NCBI GenBank assembly: GCA_003136795.1
Contig: PLDP01000066.1
Coordinates: forward strand, 1 to 7,350
Reading direction: 5' to 3'
Origin: Actinomycetota bacterium
Lineage (GTDB): Bacteria > Actinomycetota > Thermoleophilia > Gaiellales > Gaiellaceae
DNA: 7,350 nt
The position numbers and the translations under genes are program-made. The notes beneath the pieces are model-generated. The model worked only from the letters and a program-made list of their open reading frames with translations, was not told the DNA's origin and did no database searches. Of this stretch, positions 5,924 to 7,350 are shown one piece after another (the stretch's first letter is position 1; each line of letters opens with the position of its first letter).

Positions 5924-6966
5924 TTGTGATGGGGCGTGTCGAGGTCTTCCGGCGTCGCGTACACGCCGTCGAGGAGCGTGTCGGGATCCGGCTGCGGCGA
6001 CTCGTCCGCCCGCTGCAGCGAGTCGTTCAGCAGCTTCTTGACGTAGCCGGTGATCTCGTCCTGCTCGTCGTCGGTCAGCTCCGCGTTCGTGTGCAGCCAG
6101 GTGCGGTAGCGCTCGATCGGATCGCGCTCGGCCCAGCGCTCGAACAGCTCCTTGGGGACGTAGAACGCGTCGTCGTGCACCGCGTGGCCCTCCATGCGGA
6201 GCGTCTGGTTCTCGATCAGCGTCGGCCCGCCGCCGTCGCGCGCCTTCTCGATCGCGCGCTTGGCCTCGCGGTAGACCGCGAGCACGTCTGTGCCGTCGAC
6301 GACGACGCCTTCGAACCCGTACGCGGCCGCGCGGTCGGCGAGGTGCTCGACGGCGTACTCGAGATGGGTCGGCGTGGAATATGCCCACTGGTTGTTGTCG
6401 CAGATGAAGACCACCGGCAGCTGCCGGACACCTGCGAAGTTCATGCCTTCGTGCGCGTCGCCGCGCGCCATCGCGCCTTCGCCCGACCAGGCGACCGCGA
6501 CGCGCTTCTCCTCGCGGATGCGGAACGCGAGCGCGCAGCCGACGGCGACCGGGAGCATCGCCGGCAGGTGGCTGACCATCGCGACGAGGCCGAGGTTCAT
6601 GTCGGCCATGTGGACGTTGCCGTCCCTGCCGTGCGTCGGCCCGTCCGCGCGGCCCATGTACTGCGCGAAGATGCGCCACGGCTCGACGCCGCGGGTGATG
6701 TGCACGCCCATGTCGCGATGCAGCGGCGTGCCGACGTCGTCGGTGCCCATCGCCATCGCGACGCCGACCGAAGAGGCTTCGTTGCCGCGGCCCGTGTAGA
6801 ACGAGCCGGGGATCTTCCCCTGGCGGTAGAGGATGTGCCCGCGCTCCTCGACGCCGCGGGTGATCAGCATGTTGCGGTAGATCTGGAGCAGGTCCTCGCG
6901 GTCGAGGCCCCCCTCCTTCACTTCCTGGAGCGAGCCGCTGGGCTCGGCTACACGTGCGATCGCCAC
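5920..6966 (-). CDS. 2-oxoacid dehydrogenase E1 alpha, thiamine diphosphate-dependent
   Basis: First gene of the operon, 348 residues. E1 alpha supplies most of the diphosphate-binding site of the E1 heterotetramer. Landmarks: RGVEERGHILYRQGKIPGSF (37-56), HRDMG (83-87), YMGRADGPTHGRDGNVH (103-119), the thiamine diphosphate/Mg motif GEG (162-164) running through GDAHEGMNFAGV to CDNNQWAYSTPT (189-200), and the later GPTLIENQTLRMEGHAVHDD (247-266) around the usual phosphorylation-loop region. The first motif reads GEG rather than GDG; Glu there is also seen in known branched-chain E1 alphas, so I expect it to be active. The C-terminus ends in a charged helix and a Pro/Asp tail. GTG 6966 is the start because GAGGAG lies 4 nt upstream (complement of 6971-6976) and family homology begins shortly after; the open frame continues a further 120 codons upstream into DNA that encodes the opposite-strand zinc-ribbon gene. 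The likely pathway is branched-chain amino acid breakdown and branched acyl-CoA supply. Confidence 0.94.
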   Translation of the reverse strand: MAIARVAEPSGSLQEVKEGGLDREDLLQIYRNMLITRGVEERGHILYRQGKIPGSFYTGRGNEASSVGVAMAMGTDDVGTPLHRDMGVHITRGVEPWRIFAQYMGRADGPTHGRDGNVHMADMNLGLVAMVSHLPAMLPVAVGCALAFRIREEKRVAVAWSGEGAMARGDAHEGMNFAGVRQLPVVFICDNNQWAYSTPTHLEYAVEHLADRAAAYGFEGVVVDGTDVLAVYREAKRAIEKARDGGGPTLIENQTLRMEGHAVHDDAFYVPKELFERWAERDPIERYRTWLHTNAELTDDEQDEITGYVKKLLNDSLQRADESPQPDPDTLLDGVYATPEDLDTPHHK

Positions 6967-6970
6967 TGCA

Positions 6971-6976
6971 CTCCTC
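6971..6976 (-). promoter_or_regulatory. Ribosome binding site of E1 alpha
   Basis: On the minus strand GAGGAG is followed by 4 nt (TGCA) and GTG. This is the only strong Shine-Dalgarno in the window at a gene start, and it fixes the start of E1 alpha at 6966 rather than the long upstream open frame. Confidence 0.75.
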
Positions 6977-6998
6977 GGTAGGTGGACGGCCGGGTCGA

Positions 6999-7004
6999 AT
7001 CGTA
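6999..7004 (-). promoter_or_regulatory. Putative -10 box of the dehydrogenase operon
   Basis: The minus strand reads TACGAT here, fitting TANNNT with 4 of 6 TATAAT bases. Transcription from about 6992 would give a leader of about 26 nt that includes the GAGGAG ribosome site. A clear -35 is not visible. The position lies inside the region any RNA polymerase on the opposite plus-strand promoter would cover. Confidence 0.45.
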
Positions 7005-7014
7005 ACGACGCCGG

Positions 7015-7026
7015 TAGTGTGGCAGG
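7015..7026 (+). promoter_or_regulatory. -10 element for a leaderless zinc-ribbon transcript
   Basis: TAGTGT at 7015-7020 (TANNNT) is followed by exactly 6 nt (GGCAGG) and GTG at 7027. There is no spaced Shine-Dalgarno; GGCAGG abuts the GTG and would be too close to serve. The layout is the same as at 2214 upstream of the LOG gene. Confidence 0.55.
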
Positions 7027-7302
7027 GTGGGCAAGGCATCGGACTGGCTGCGCGAGGAACGGCGCAACGTGCTCGGGCACTGGACGGCGTTCTGCCTCGA
7101 TTGTGGCGCCGCCCGGCGCTGGTTCGAGGGCGACGAGGCCGAGGTGCCCGAAACGTGCACCTGCGGCGGCATCATGCTGCGCCGCTGCCCGGCCTGCAAC
7201 GCCCCCTTTTCGTCGACCTTCGCGATCGAGTGCGAGGAGTGCGGCGGCAAGCTCCGCGAGCCCGAGCTCCTCGGCATGCGGATCCGCAAGCCCGGCAAGT
7301 AG
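7027..7302 (+). CDS. Small double zinc-ribbon protein of unknown function
   Basis: This is a 91-residue protein with four Cys pairs: Cys23/Cys26 (CLDC), Cys44/Cys46 (CTC followed by GG), Cys54/Cys57 (CPAC) and Cys69/Cys72 (CEEC followed by GG). The spacing predicts two zinc ribbons, the first from pairs 1 and 2, the second from pairs 3 and 4. The N-terminus (ASDWLREERRNVLGHWTAF) looks helical and amphipathic, and the C-terminus is basic (RIRKPGK). There is no signal peptide or membrane span, so it is likely cytoplasmic. Such ribbons commonly bind nucleic acid or protein partners; no specific role can be assigned. It starts at GTG 7027 directly after a -10 box, diverges from the dehydrogenase operon across 60 bp, and is followed 12 nt after its stop by a strong hairpin, so it is probably monocistronic. 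The regular Cys spacing and single clean frame support it as a real gene. Confidence 0.8.
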   Translation: MGKASDWLREERRNVLGHWTAFCLDCGAARRWFEGDEAEVPETCTCGGIMLRRCPACNAPFSSTFAIECEECGGKLREPELLGMRIRKPGK

Positions 7303-7314
7303 CGCCACCGCACT

Positions 7315-7347
7315 GGTGTCTGACACCTGTGGTGTCAGACACCTTTT
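7315..7347 (+). terminator. Nested palindromic hairpin with TTTT, likely terminator and possible dispersed repeat
   Basis: GGTGTCTGACACC (7315-7327) pairs perfectly with GGTGTCAGACACC (7331-7343) around the loop TGT, and TTTT follows at 7344-7347. The 13-bp stem plus T run begins 12 nt after the zinc-ribbon stop and fits an intrinsic terminator. Unusually, each arm is itself a palindrome (GGTGTC, one base, GACACC), so the two arms are nearly direct repeats as well as inverted ones. This looks more like a dispersed palindromic element (REP-like) than a random terminator. The window ends 3 bases later, so a larger element could continue. Confidence 0.75.
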
Positions 7348-7350
7348 CGA

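Noticed and set aside
6475..6483. GEG instead of GDG in the thiamine diphosphate motif as an inactivating change
   Set aside because: Glu occurs at this position in known branched-chain E1 alpha subunits, and the rest of the motif through the NN is intact.
5896..6981. Long plus-strand open frame (361 codons) opposite E1 alpha
   Set aside because: It is low-complexity Arg/Val/Ala/Asp sequence antisense to a well-supported enzyme, with no start signal.
6967..7326. Minus-strand N-terminal extension of E1 alpha by 120 codons
   Set aside because: It overlaps the zinc-ribbon gene and the intergenic promoters, has no E1 homology, and GTG 6966 has a strong ribosome site.

Overview
The window is GC-rich bacterial DNA. 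Codon use, GTG starts and protein style suggest a high-GC actinobacterium, perhaps the Thermoleophilia/Gaiellales. The lineage is inferred from general resemblance, not from a marker gene. It is mostly ordinary chromosome: one housekeeping enzyme operon on the minus strand between short plus-strand units. I see no CRISPR array, transposase gene, phage gene, defence system, tRNA or rRNA.

Left part (plus strand). The 3' end of a large secreted-looking protein (2-1651) is followed by a perfect 14-bp hairpin terminator. Next is a small exported protein with a carboxypeptidase-regulatory-like fold (1730-2092). Then comes a LOG/TIGR00730-family nucleotide phosphoribohydrolase (2226-2813).

Centre to right (minus strand, read from 6966 leftward). 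A tight operon encodes E1 alpha, E1 beta and the lipoyl-bearing E2 of a branched-chain-type 2-oxoacid dehydrogenase. It continues directly into lipB, the octanoyltransferase that starts lipoylation of E2. Junctions are ATGA (4-nt overlap), TGATG (1-nt overlap) and a 47-nt overlap, so translation is probably coupled. The operon therefore makes the complex together with an enzyme that modifies it. E3 (dihydrolipoamide dehydrogenase) and LipA are not in the window. A possible 32-residue single-span membrane peptide (2826-2924) lies downstream of lipB and converges on the LOG gene.

Right edge (plus strand). A small double zinc-ribbon protein (7027-7302) diverges from the operon across only 60 bp. 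The putative -10 boxes of the two directions are 10 bp apart, so the promoters should overlap. The gene is followed by a striking self-palindromic inverted repeat and a TTTT run.

No novel multi-gene system was found. The observations most worth a second look are a recurring -10 hexamer placed exactly 6 nt before start codons (leaderless transcription), the overlapping divergent promoters, the lipB start region, and the nested palindrome at the right edge.
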